Source of the DNA: Novosphingobium sp. ERN07
GTDB lineage: Bacteria; Pseudomonadota; Alphaproteobacteria; Sphingomonadales; Sphingomonadaceae
Assembly: GCF_012641335.1 (NCBI RefSeq)
Contig: NZ_JABAID010000009.1
Span: forward strand, 62,001-126,000
Reading direction: 5' to 3'
DNA: 64,000 bases
How positions within the stretch are numbered: the first letter of the stretch is position 1; each line of letters opens with the position of its first letter. A program made the position numbers and the translations under genes. Below the pieces are notes generated by a model, which saw nothing but the letters and a program-made list of their open reading frames with translations, was not told the DNA's origin and made no database searches. Below are positions 1 through 10,471 of the stretch, piece after piece.

Positions 1-1
1 C

Positions 2-145
2 AGTGCGCGGGATTTCTATTCCGGTTTCTACGTTGATCGCAGCGAAGACGGGCAGCTATGCGCAGGTCGCGATACGATCCATTCGCGCGCCGGTGCGAAT
101 TGCGCGATCACCAAGATGCGCGAACTCGTGCCTGATGACGATTGA
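2..145 (+). CDS. C-terminal end of a small unknown protein (partial)
   Basis: An open frame enters from the left edge and ends at TGA 143-145, giving the last 47 residues of a protein. The visible part contains RDFYSGFYVDRSEDG, two cysteines (in QLCAGRD and GANCAI) and an acidic end. The Cys-x-x-Arg-Asp, Ser-Arg-x-Gly and Cys-x-Ile pattern recalls short exported proteins of the DUF6491 type in sphingomonads, but this is an impression from a fragment and no function is assigned. The start and any signal peptide lie outside the window. Confidence 0.5.
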   Translation, partial: SARDFYSGFYVDRSEDGQLCAGRDTIHSRAGANCAITKMRELVPDDD

Positions 146-287
146 AACGATCTGTCGGTTGCGGATTTCTTGACTTTTCGGCCCGTTTCGGCTTAGCGCG
201 CGGGCAGTGCTGGCGTCTTTGCGGAATGCAGGCAGTCCAGCAGGCGCAAAATATTGTGCCGTCTCTTGTTTTCGGAAAATTGCCTGC

Positions 288-1655
288 ATGAAGTTTGCCG
301 ACCTCGGCCTCTCGGATGAATTGCTCCAGTCGGTCCTCGATGCCGGCTATGACGAGCCGACTCCGATTCAAGCGCAGGCAATTCCCGCCGTTCTGATGAT
401 GAAAGATATCATCGGCATCGCGCAGACCGGCACGGGCAAAACCGCCGGTTTCGTTCTGCCGATGATCGATATCCTCGCCCACGGCCGCCGCCGCGCGCTG
501 ATGCCGCGCTCGCTGATTCTCGAACCCACGCGCGAACTCGCTGCACAGGTTGCCGAGAACTTCGAAAAGTATGGCAAGAACCATGACCTGAAGATGGCGC
601 TGCTGATCGGCGGCGTGCAGATGGGCGATCAGGTGAAAGCCCTGTCCGAAGGCGTCGATGTGCTCATCGCCACGCCGGGCCGTCTGATGGACCTGTTCGA
701 GCGCGGCAAGATCCTGCTCACCGGTTGCGAGATGCTGGTGATCGATGAAGCCGACCGGATGCTCGATATGGGATTCATCCCGGACATCGAAACTATCTGC
801 TCCAGACTGCCAACCACGCGCCAGACGCTGCTCTTTTCGGCCACGATGCCGCCGCCGATCAAGAAGCTGGCGGACAAGTTCCTGTCGAACCCGAAGTCGA
901 TAGAAGTGGCGCGCCCGGCAGCGACGAACACCAACATCGCCCAGTTCAAGGTGCGCTGCACCGGCAGGCAAAAGCGCGAAGTGCTGCGCCAGTTGCTGCG
1001 CACCGATAACGTCAGCACCGCCATCGTCTTCGCCAACCGCAAGACAACCGTGCGCGAATTGGCCAAGTCGCTGCAGCGCCACGGTTTTGCTGCAGGCGAG
1101 ATTCATGGCGACATGGACCAGAGCGCGCGCAACGCCGAACTGCAGAAGTTCAAGGACGGCGACATCTCGATCCTCTGCGCCTCCGACGTCGCCGCACGCG
1201 GGCTCGACGTGAAGGGCGTGAGCCACGTCTTCAACTTCGACACGCCTTGGCACCCGGACGACTACGTCCACCGCATCGGCCGCACCGGTCGTGGCGGGGC
1301 GACGGGCCGGGCATTTACGCTGGTGGCTTCCGAAGACGCCGAGGCCATCGATAACGTCGAGAAGCTTCAGGGGACGAAGATCCCAGAGTTCGCGCTTGAG
1401 CTTCCTGCGAAGGAAGAGCGCAAGCCCCGCGAAACCGAGCGCCGCGAGGAAGAGCCCAAGCGCGAAAGCCGCCGCGAACGTCCCGCCCGCGAGGAGCGCA
1501 AACCCCGCGCTGACCGCGAACCGCGTGCAGAGGCCCGCCAAGAACGCGCTCCCCGTCGCGAACAGCCGAGCTACCGCGACCATTCCGAACCGCCCTCGAA
1601 GCCGGGGGAGTGGAACGGACCGATTCCGGAATTTCTGGCGGTTTCGGCGCTTTGA
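288..1655 (+). CDS. rhlE: DEAD-box ATP-dependent RNA helicase, RhlE-like
   Basis: 455-aa cytoplasmic RNA helicase that uses ATP to remodel RNA duplexes, probably in ribosome assembly or RNA decay. All core motifs are readable in order: Q motif (GYDEPTPIQ, about residue 20), Walker A AQTGTGKT (about 45), PTRELA, TPGR, DEAD (about 153), SAT, the HGDMDQSAR strand, ASDVAARGLD and HRIGRTGRGG (about 328). The last roughly 80 residues are a low-complexity Arg/Glu/Lys tail, usual for RhlE-type enzymes and probably RNA-binding. The frame is open from 207, but the family start is MKFADLGL at 288. The gene stands alone and is followed by a palindromic repeat cluster. Confidence 0.93.
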   Translation: MKFADLGLSDELLQSVLDAGYDEPTPIQAQAIPAVLMMKDIIGIAQTGTGKTAGFVLPMIDILAHGRRRALMPRSLILEPTRELAAQVAENFEKYGKNHDLKMALLIGGVQMGDQVKALSEGVDVLIATPGRLMDLFERGKILLTGCEMLVIDEADRMLDMGFIPDIETICSRLPTTRQTLLFSATMPPPIKKLADKFLSNPKSIEVARPAATNTNIAQFKVRCTGRQKREVLRQLLRTDNVSTAIVFANRKTTVRELAKSLQRHGFAAGEIHGDMDQSARNAELQKFKDGDISILCASDVAARGLDVKGVSHVFNFDTPWHPDDYVHRIGRTGRGGATGRAFTLVASEDAEAIDNVEKLQGTKIPEFALELPAKEERKPRETERREEEPKRESRRERPAREERKPRADREPRAEARQERAPRREQPSYRDHSEPPSKPGEWNGPIPEFLAVSAL

Positions 1656-1663
1656 AGCTTTAG

Positions 1664-1923
1664 CCCTCTCCCCTTCAGGGGAGAGGGTTGGGAGAGGGGG
1701 AAGGCTCGTGCCCAGCCTCACCTCACAGCCCAAGCCCCTCTCAACTCCGGCTAGGCGGCAAGCCGCCAAGCCTACGTATCTCTCCCCAGAAGGGGAGAGA
1801 GCGAGAGCACTCGGCGCAGGATTAAATCCCATTCCGTCGTCGGCCCGGACTTGATCCGGGCCTTGGCTTTTCTCGTCGGGCGCTGCACTAGAAGAATAGC
1901 CCAACCCCGTGTCAAGCACGGGG
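1664..1923. repeat. cluster of four short palindromic repeats in an intergenic gap
   Basis: The 369-bp gap after the helicase holds four near-perfect palindromes. CCCTCTCCCC/GGGGAGAGGG with loop TTCA lies at 1664-1687. TCTCTCCCC/GGGGAGAGA with loop AGAA is at 1779-1800. GGCCCGGA/TCCGGGCC with loop CTTGA is at 1842-1862, and CCCCGTG/CACGGGG with loop TCAAG is at 1905-1923. The first pair are versions of one unit, and the last two resemble the 'CCCGGACTTGATCCGGG' and 'CCCGTGTCAAGCACGGG' units widespread between genes of sphingomonads and rhizobia. They could act as terminators or REP-like elements. I see no gene in 1656-2024. Confidence 0.7.
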
Positions 1924-2024
1924 TGACGGAAGAAAGATCAGAGCAAGACCTGCGCATGGTCCAAGATGGGTGGTTGGCGGACTAAGAGCGAGCTACGACA
2001 CGGGCCTGTGACCGAGGGGTATCC

Positions 2025-2678
2025 ATGAACGCGGCTAAGCTGAACCGAGAGCAGAAGCGTGAACGTCGAGAACTCGCCAAGGCTTTCGACGATGCATGGA
2101 AACGGGAAACCAAACTCGCCGGATGGGACTACCTCAAACCGACGTCGTTCAAGACGATCGGTGAGTGGTTCGTTTACATGAATCCGACGATCTCAACCGA
2201 GCGGTATGCGTCCCACATATCAGCCACCGTCAAACCGTTCCTTATCGACGACCTAATGAGCCGCATCATGGGTTTTGATGGTTTGAACGTGAAACCTCTC
2301 TCCACTCGCGCTCGCGGACCGCATTGCCTCGTAGTGCCGATGTTCAGCTGCTCGATTGAGAAAGAAGGCGACCTTGCTGAGATGGTCAAAGCGGGATTAG
2401 AATTTCTGAACTCCATGCCCTCTCGCATCGCCGCGACGACTATGGAGGACTTCATTGCCATCGCAGCGCCTCCACTTGGTCAGGTGTCGGCTAATCAGGT
2501 CGCTGCGCTCATCCTTGCAGGACGCGAGCAGGAGGCGGCTGATTTATGCAGGGACGCAATTGCCGCAAACCAATGGGGCGGGCCTGGACGCATCACTGCT
2601 GAAGGCAAGGTCGTCACATTTTTCCACTTTGCTCTTCGCTGGATCGGTGAGCACAGCGCGCACGTCAGGCCGCTTTGA
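2025..2678 (+). CDS. hypothetical protein, 217 aa
   Basis: Unrecognised protein starting at ATG 2025 after a weak GAGGGGTATCC ribosome site. It has a highly charged first 35 residues (NREQKRERRELAKAFDDAW) and no obvious signal peptide or membrane segment. A middle part contains MPSRIAATTMEDFIAIAAPP and a C-terminal part contains a helix-like AALILAGREQEAADLCRDA. Codon use looks less GC-biased than the neighbours, and the gene sits right after the repeat cluster, which would fit an acquired gene, but that is inference. No close function suggests itself. Confidence 0.65.
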   Translation: MNAAKLNREQKRERRELAKAFDDAWKRETKLAGWDYLKPTSFKTIGEWFVYMNPTISTERYASHISATVKPFLIDDLMSRIMGFDGLNVKPLSTRARGPHCLVVPMFSCSIEKEGDLAEMVKAGLEFLNSMPSRIAATTMEDFIAIAAPPLGQVSANQVAALILAGREQEAADLCRDAIAANQWGGPGRITAEGKVVTFFHFALRWIGEHSAHVRPL

Positions 2679-2732
2679 CAGCAACTAGGCGAAAGCAGTC
2701 GTTCAAAAACTAGGCCTGCAAAGCCAACGCCC

Positions 2733-5036
<2,304 letters not shown>

Positions 5037-5068
5037 CGTCCGGCACCACAAGGGGCACCGGATCGCCG

Positions 5069-5308
5069 TCAGTCCTCGTAGTTTTCGTAGTAGTCGGCGT
5101 TGTAATCGGAATGCTCGTGATAGGCAGCCGCTTTGTTGTCGCGCTCGTTGTGCTGCTTAAGCTCTTCCTTTTCGTACCATTTCCCGACTTTCTCCGATGT
5201 CGAGTTGACCGCCACAGCAGTTCCAGCACCGATCATTGCGCACGATCCGAGCCACAGAAGGCCCAGACACCCCACACCCATCAGCACGTTTCGCAACAAG
5301 TCAGCCAC
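5069..5308 (-). CDS. small membrane protein with tyrosine-rich tail, 79 aa
   Basis: The GTG at 5306-5308 is preceded by AGGGGG at a four-base distance (AGGGGGCTTTGTG), a good ribosome site, so this start is favoured over the longer open frame. One hydrophobic segment (LMGVGCLGLLWLGSCAMIGAG, residues about 9-30) is followed by a charged, Asn/His/Tyr-rich tail ending HSDYNADYYENYED. It could be a membrane-anchored peptide or lipoprotein-like, since a cysteine sits in LGLLWLGSC. No family is recognised. It lies just upstream of uvrD on the same strand and could be co-transcribed. Coding status is likely but not certain. Confidence 0.45.
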   Translation of the reverse strand: MADLLRNVLMGVGCLGLLWLGSCAMIGAGTAVAVNSTSEKVGKWYEKEELKQHNERDNKAAAYHEHSDYNADYYENYED

Positions 5309-5478
5309 AAAGCCCCCTAAATCAAAATCCGAATCTGGCTTAGCGGATAGTTGGTTAACACCAGACTTATCCGGTGATCTCAAGTTGCACTCTTTTCGTC
5401 TCACTCGCGGGAACTCCGATCCTCGCCAACGCTTGGGCAGATACTTCCGCGTGAAAAGAAATAACCAGGAGAAGTACG

Positions 5479-6120
5479 ATGCGATATCTTCTTGCCGCGA
5501 GCGCACTGGCGCTTGCCACGGCTGCGGCGCCGGCCTTGGTTGTCGCGCAGTCTACCACAACCACGATGCCAGACACTACCGCGCCGACCGGTCCAACTAC
5601 CGCTGCCCCTGCGCCTGCCACTCCGACCACCGGTGCGTTTTCACCCACGCCTGATCAGCAGTTGCAGATCGACGCTTGGGCCGCCGAGCAAAAGACCAAG
5701 TACAACGCCTGGCCTGCGAACTATCAGGAGTACTTCTGGACGCTCGATGCCGATCAGCAGAAGGGTTGGTGGGCACTGACCGATGAGCAGAAGGGCCAGG
5801 TCTATGCGATGACGCCCGATCAGCGCACGCAGGTCTGGCCGTCGATCATTGCGCAGGTTGCCGGACAATCGGCTGCGGCCACGGCAACGCCCCCGGCCGA
5901 TCCGACACAGCCCGCTGCTGGCGACATGGCCCAGAACAGCCCCACCGATGCACCGAAAGACTCAATGACGGCTGACGCAGGTGCCGCTGCCATGTCGACA
6001 GGAGCCGCATCGAACGGTGCCATGATGGCAAGCAACGGTGCTCCGGCGGCAGAGACGAAGGATTATCCCCTTTGCAGCAAGACCGTGAAGGATAGCTGTC
6101 GCAATCGCGGCGGGGTCTAA
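5479..6120 (+). CDS. secreted Ala/Pro/Thr-rich protein, unknown function
   Basis: 213-aa protein with a clear signal peptide (MRYLLAASALALATAAAPA, cleavage near AVVAQ about residue 24), a Thr/Pro/Ala linker, and a conserved-looking middle part (about 55-130). The middle part carries a repeated pattern of aromatic residues and Asp-Gln pairs: DAWAAEQKTKYNAW, YFWTLDADQQKGWW, ALTDEQKGQVYAMTPDQR. The tail is Met/Ala/Ser-rich and ends with a Cys pair (PLCSKTVKDSCRNRGG). It starts after a good GGAG site at 5468-5472 and ends before a strong terminator. A periplasmic or surface role is likely; no enzyme motif is seen. Confidence 0.75.
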   Translation: MRYLLAASALALATAAAPALVVAQSTTTTMPDTTAPTGPTTAAPAPATPTTGAFSPTPDQQLQIDAWAAEQKTKYNAWPANYQEYFWTLDADQQKGWWALTDEQKGQVYAMTPDQRTQVWPSIIAQVAGQSAAATATPPADPTQPAAGDMAQNSPTDAPKDSMTADAGAAAMSTGAASNGAMMASNGAPAAETKDYPLCSKTVKDSCRNRGGV

Positions 6121-6137
6121 CACTGTTATACAGTGAC

Positions 6138-6168
6138 AAAGGGCGCGGCGGTGGTTCCGCGCCCTTTT
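6138..6168 (+). terminator. rho-independent terminator
   Basis: AAAGGGCGCGG and CCGCGCCCTTT form an 11-bp stem around an eight-base loop, followed by a T stretch. It lies 17 bp after the secreted-protein gene. A smaller hairpin CACTG/CAGTG lies between the stop codon and this one. Confidence 0.8.
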
Positions 6169-6297
6169 CGTGTGAATCGAGTGTGTGTGTCGCGTGCTTG
6201 CCGTGAAAGGCTTGCCGTATTATCGGACCGTCGCATAAGTTTCCGAAACGCGCCTCGCCAAAGATGCGCATAGCGAAGCGGGCGGGAGAACTGTGCC

Positions 6298-7557
6298 TTG
6301 CATCCCTTGAAGCGACACGCGCGCGTCCTCACGGCCAGTCTGGTCGGCACGGCTGTGGAATTCTACGATTTCTACATCTATGCGACAGCGGCCGCGCTGG
6401 TCATAGGGCCTTTATTCTTCCCCAGTGAATCCCAAACGGCGCAGACGCTGCTCGCTTTCATGACCTTTGGCCTTGCGTTCTTTGCTCGGCCGGTTGGAGC
6501 CGTCGCTTTCGGTCATTTCGGGGACCGTATCGGCCGCAAGTCCACGCTGGTCGCATCGCTGATGCTGATGGGCACATCGACACTGCTCATCGCCTTCCTG
6601 CCGACTTATGCGATGGCGGGCTGGATCGCGCCCGCCCTGCTGTGCCTGCTCCGCTTCGGCCAAGGGTTCGGCCTTGGCGGTGAATGGGGTGGCGCGGCAC
6701 TGCTGGCGGTGGAGAATGCGCCCAAAGGCTGGGAAGCGCGTTTCGGCAGTGCGCCGCAGCTGGGTGCGCCGGTAGGGTTCTTCTTCGCCAATGGCTTGTT
6801 CCTGTTGCTCGGCCTTGGCCTGTCGGATGCAGACTTCGCAAGCTGGGGCTGGCGCGTGCCGTTTCTGGCCAGCGCAGTGCTGGTTGGCGTAGGTCTTTGG
6901 GTGCGACTCAAGATTGGTGAGACGCCGTCCTTCCGCGAAGCGATGGAAAAGGCCCCGCCGCCGCAAGTGCCGATCAACCGCCTGTTGCGCCATCATACCC
7001 CGGCAGTACTGGCGGGGATTGCGGGAGTGGTGGCCTGCTTTGCGGTGTTCTACCTTGCAACGACATTCGCCCTGTCCTTCGCCACAACGAAGCTGGGCTA
7101 CGCCAAGCAGGCGTTTCTCGGCGTCCAGTTGGGAGCCAACACCTTTTTCGCAATCGGCATTCTGGCCGCTGGTTACTGGGCAGACAAAACCTCGGTCCAG
7201 CGTGTGCTGGGCACGGGCGCGGCCTTGACGGCGGCTTTGGGGCTACTGTTCGGCACAGGCTTGGGGTCAGGCTCGCTACCGATTGTTTTCGCGACACTCG
7301 CCGCATCGCTGTTTGTTATGGGCCTTGTCTATGGTCCGCTAGGCGCTTGGCTGCCGACGCTGTTCCCGGTTTCGGTGCGCTACACCGGGATTTCGCTTGC
7401 CTTCAATATCGGCGGCATCATCGGTGGGGCACTTGCGCCGTTCGTGGCTGCATGGGCGGCAGGCGTAGGCGGCACAGCCTATGTTGGCCTGTTCCTGACA
7501 CTGGCAGGCGCGATGACACTGGCCGGCGTCCGGCTGGCACCACGATTAAAGAATTAG
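6298..7557 (+). CDS. MFS transporter, metabolite:H+ symporter (MHS) type
   Basis: 419-aa, 12-helix inner-membrane permease. The opening ASLVGTAVEFYDFYIYATAA and the loop GHFGDRIGRKSTL (between helices 2 and 3) are typical of the MHS branch, whose members import organic acids, proline/betaine or shikimate with protons. RFGQGFGLGGEWGGAALL is the conserved helix-4/5 motif. The substrate cannot be read from sequence. The start is TTG 6298 with a GGGAG site nine bases upstream; a second TTG four codons later is possible. The protein is slightly shorter at its N terminus than E. coli relatives. Convergent with rsmD. Confidence 0.85.
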   Translation: MHPLKRHARVLTASLVGTAVEFYDFYIYATAAALVIGPLFFPSESQTAQTLLAFMTFGLAFFARPVGAVAFGHFGDRIGRKSTLVASLMLMGTSTLLIAFLPTYAMAGWIAPALLCLLRFGQGFGLGGEWGGAALLAVENAPKGWEARFGSAPQLGAPVGFFFANGLFLLLGLGLSDADFASWGWRVPFLASAVLVGVGLWVRLKIGETPSFREAMEKAPPPQVPINRLLRHHTPAVLAGIAGVVACFAVFYLATTFALSFATTKLGYAKQAFLGVQLGANTFFAIGILAAGYWADKTSVQRVLGTGAALTAALGLLFGTGLGSGSLPIVFATLAASLFVMGLVYGPLGAWLPTLFPVSVRYTGISLAFNIGGIIGGALAPFVAAWAAGVGGTAYVGLFLTLAGAMTLAGVRLAPRLKN

Positions 7558-7592
7558 GCTGCTTTTCCTTCAGGGCACAGATAAGCGCAAGT

Positions 7593-8138
7593 TCAGCTCT
7601 TCAACCGCATCAGCGTCAGTAGTGCCTTGCCTACCTTGCGCTCTGCATCGACTACGCAACTGCGCACGTCCGGTATTTCGCCCACAGCGGTTTCAAGGCT
7701 GATCCATGTCGCTTCACCGATCCAGCCAAGCCGCACGAGCCGGTCGATCGCCACCGCGCCCGCGCCGGTTTTGTAAGGCGGGTCCAGCATCACAAGGTCG
7801 AGTGGCTGCTTGACCGGGCCGAGCGACAGGACCGATCCGGCGCGCACGTCGCACTGGGGCGCGCAACGCAGAGCGGCGATGTTGGCGCGGATGCTGCGAA
7901 CCGCGCCCGCATCCTGTTCCACGAACACCGCCGAAGCCGCGCCGCGCGATAGCGCTTCAAGGCCCAGTGCGCCCGATCCGGCGAAAAGGTCAGCCACTGC
8001 CAGCCCTTCGAAACTGCCAAGGCGGCTGGTCAACATCGAAAACAGCGTTTCGCGCGTGCGGTCAGCAGTAGGGCGCGTGGTATCCCCGTCCGGTGCGCGC
8101 AGTGGCCGCCCACGCCATTCTCCGGCTATAATCCTCAT
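7593..8138 (-). CDS. rsmD: 16S rRNA (guanine(966)-N2)-methyltransferase RsmD
   Basis: 181-aa SAM-dependent enzyme that methylates G966 of 16S rRNA. Seen: opening MRIIAGEWRGRPL, TRPTADRTRETLFSML, SAM-binding ADLFAGSGALGLEALSRGA (about residues 49-67), and catalytic DPPY in VMLDPPYKTG. Length and architecture are standard. It starts 10 bp after the rluB stop on the same strand, so the two rRNA-modification genes form a small operon. Confidence 0.95.
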   Translation of the reverse strand: MRIIAGEWRGRPLRAPDGDTTRPTADRTRETLFSMLTSRLGSFEGLAVADLFAGSGALGLEALSRGAASAVFVEQDAGAVRSIRANIAALRCAPQCDVRAGSVLSLGPVKQPLDLVMLDPPYKTGAGAVAIDRLVRLGWIGEATWISLETAVGEIPDVRSCVVDAERKVGKALLTLMRLKS

Positions 8139-8148
8139 CGTTTGATCC

Positions 8149-9045
8149 TCAGGCCGTTTTCAACGTCTTGCGAAAGCGTTCGACCATGACTTGCGGAATT
8201 TCTTCAACCGATCCGCGCTGAAGGTCGGCCAGTTCGAACGGACCATAGCTGGTGCGCAACAGGCGCGAAACTTCCAGTCCAAGATGTTCCAGCACGCGGC
8301 GCACTTCGCGGTTCTTACCCTCGGTCAGCGTCAGTTCGATCCACTTGTTGCGATTGGCGCTGCGTTCGAGATTGGCGATGATCGGGCCATAGCGGACGCC
8401 GTCGATCTCGATCCCTTCGCTCAGTTCCTCTAGCCGTGCCTGGCTGATGTCGCCAAACGTGCGGGCGCGATAAGTGCGCGGAATCCCGGTTGAGGGCAGT
8501 TCCAGCGCACGCTTCAATTCGCCGTCGTTGGTCATCAGCAGCAGCCCCTCGGTGTTCACGTCGAGGCGGCCCACCGGCATGACGCGCGGCGCGTCCTTGG
8601 GCATGGCGTTGCGCAGGGCTGTGTAGATCGTCGGGCGTCCGGTCGGGTCGCGTTCGGCCGTGATCAGGCCTGCAGGCTTGTGGAAGCGGAACAGGCGCGG
8701 GGCCGCAATCGGGCCAACCATCTTGCCATCGACACTGACGCCCTTGAGGTTCTTGAGCAGCGTTGCCGGCGTGGTGACCACTTCGTCCCCGATCTTCACG
8801 CGGCCTTCCTCGATCATCCGCTCAACTTCGCGGCGGCTGGCGATTCCGGCACGGGCGAGCAGCTTGGCGATGCGGTCGCCCTCACGCTCCGATCCATCGT
8901 CGGCCAGCGCGCGTTTGGCGGGCACGACGGGTTGCGACGTGCGCGGCGCGCCGCTGCGCATGGAGAACGGCTTTTTCTCTGGCGTTGTCGTCCGGGGGCT
9001 GAACCGTTTTGGGCGGTCGCCGCCGTTTCTTGGGGGAAAAGTCAT
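8149..9045 (-). CDS. rluB: 23S rRNA pseudouridine synthase, RluB family
   Basis: 298-aa pseudouridine synthase acting on large-subunit rRNA. A basic low-complexity N-terminus (1-60) precedes an S4 RNA-binding domain (IAKLLARAGIASRREVERM, about 58-110). The RsuA/RluB/E/F catalytic core follows, with the active-site Asp in GRLDVNTEGLLL and with NREVRRVLEHLGLEVSRL near the end. RluB rather than RsuA/RluE is chosen from the S4 domain and length; the exact target base is inferred. Operon with rsmD. The promoter region is shared divergently with the AmpG-like gene. Confidence 0.88.
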   Translation of the reverse strand: MTFPPRNGGDRPKRFSPRTTTPEKKPFSMRSGAPRTSQPVVPAKRALADDGSEREGDRIAKLLARAGIASRREVERMIEEGRVKIGDEVVTTPATLLKNLKGVSVDGKMVGPIAAPRLFRFHKPAGLITAERDPTGRPTIYTALRNAMPKDAPRVMPVGRLDVNTEGLLLMTNDGELKRALELPSTGIPRTYRARTFGDISQARLEELSEGIEIDGVRYGPIIANLERSANRNKWIELTLTEGKNREVRRVLEHLGLEVSRLLRTSYGPFELADLQRGSVEEIPQVMVERFRKTLKTA

Positions 9046-9142
9046 TCGCCGCCCTTACGCGCAAACGCGCAATCCGTCACCCCTAGCGGCTGGTGAAAAG
9101 GCCGCTAGTCTGGCGCGTCATAAGAAGGGAGCATTCGGGCCG

Positions 9143-10471
9143 ATGACCGCAGACACCTCCAGCCCGCGTGGCGTGATGGCCTCGGTGCGGCCCTATCTCG
9201 AAAAAGAATCGCTCGCAGCCTTCTTCCTCGGGATGTCGTCGGGGTTTCCTTACGCGATGATCGGCGCGACGCTGACGACGCGGCTGGCGCAGGATGGGAT
9301 CGACAAGAAGACCGTTACGGCGTTCACCCTCGCATTCCTTGTCTATAACCTCAAAGTGTTCTGGGCATGGTTGGTGGACGGCGTGCGCCTGCCACTGCTG
9401 GGGCGGATGGGGCGGCGCGTTTCGTGGATGCTGCTCGCAGGCGCGCTGGTCATGGCGGCTGTTGCCAATCTGGCTCTGGTCGATCCGGCTGCGGATATCG
9501 GCGCTACCGTACTGGCGGCGGTGCTGGTTGGCGTGGCCGGAGCAACGTTTGACATCGTGATCGATGCCTATCGCATCGAAACGTTGAAGCCCTATCAACT
9601 CGGCACCGGATCGGGGATGAGCCAATATGGCTGGCGCATTGGATCAGCCGGGGCTGGCGCGTTGGCATTAGTGGTGTCGGCCCGATATGGCTGGACATCG
9701 GCCTACCTGTTTTGCGCGCTGTTTGCGGTACCCGCCATGTTTACCGCGCTGGTTCTGGGTGAACCGGCACGCCATCGCGATCCTGCGTGCAAGAAGGGCG
9801 TGGGCGAAGTCGTCGCCTCGATCATTGGCCCGTTTGGTGAATTCTTCCGCCGCAATGGCGCGTGGTTGGTCCTGCTGTTCATCCTTGTCCACAAGGTCGG
9901 CGATACGCTGGCCAATCTGACCTTCCGCCTGCTTTTCAACGATCTTGGCTTTACCAACGACGAGATCGCCATTTGGGATGTGGGGGTCGGCTTCTGGGCC
10001 TATCTGATCGGCATTTTCATCGGTGGCGTGGCCTATACACGCATGGGCCTGAAGCGTTCGGTGCTGCTCGCGCTCGTCCTCATGGCCATTTCGAACCTGT
10101 CGTTTGCGGCACTGGCGGCGGCGGGCCATTCGAATCTTGGCATGGCAGGGGCCATCGGGTTCGAGAACATGGCTTCGGGCTATGGCGGCGTGGTCGTCGT
10201 CGCCTACTTCTCGGCGCTGTGCGACTTGCGCTACACGGCTGCGCAATATGCGCTGATATCGGCCAGCGCGAGCGTGGTGGGGCGTTTTGCCACCGGTACT
10301 ACCGCGGGCGCGCTGATCGAAGCTATGGGCTATGTGAACTTCTATCTGCTCACCACCGTGCTGGCCGTGCCCGGCGTTGTGCTGTTCTGGTGGATGGGCC
10401 GTAGCGGACTGGTCGACGCTGCGATGGGCACCGCAGGCGAGGACAAGGCGGAAACCGATCCCTTCGCCTGA
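9143..10471 (+). CDS. AmpG-like MFS permease
   Basis: 442-aa polytopic membrane protein of the AmpG/PAT branch of MFS, whose best known member imports anhydro-muropeptides for cell-wall recycling. Seen: FFLGMSSGFPYAMIGATLTTRLAQDGID at the start (helix 1), NLKVFWAWLVDGVRLPLLGRMGRR (helix 2 and loop), and a conserved late helix ENMASGYGGVVVVAYFSALC. The frame is open from 8660, but that stretch is the antisense of rluB; ATG 9143 fits the family and has AAGGGA upstream. The muropeptide role is likely rather than proven, since no ampD or beta-lactamase gene is nearby. Confidence 0.82.
   Translation: MTADTSSPRGVMASVRPYLEKESLAAFFLGMSSGFPYAMIGATLTTRLAQDGIDKKTVTAFTLAFLVYNLKVFWAWLVDGVRLPLLGRMGRRVSWMLLAGALVMAAVANLALVDPAADIGATVLAAVLVGVAGATFDIVIDAYRIETLKPYQLGTGSGMSQYGWRIGSAGAGALALVVSARYGWTSAYLFCALFAVPAMFTALVLGEPARHRDPACKKGVGEVVASIIGPFGEFFRRNGAWLVLLFILVHKVGDTLANLTFRLLFNDLGFTNDEIAIWDVGVGFWAYLIGIFIGGVAYTRMGLKRSVLLALVLMAISNLSFAALAAAGHSNLGMAGAIGFENMASGYGGVVVVAYFSALCDLRYTAAQYALISASASVVGRFATGTTAGALIEAMGYVNFYLLTTVLAVPGVVLFWWMGRSGLVDAAMGTAGEDKAETDPFA

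Noticed and set aside
9082..9107. CTAGCGGC/GCCGCTAG dyad between rluB and the AmpG-like gene as an operator
   Set aside because: Real 8-bp dyad with a 10-base loop, but no supporting evidence of function, so not listed as a regulatory site.
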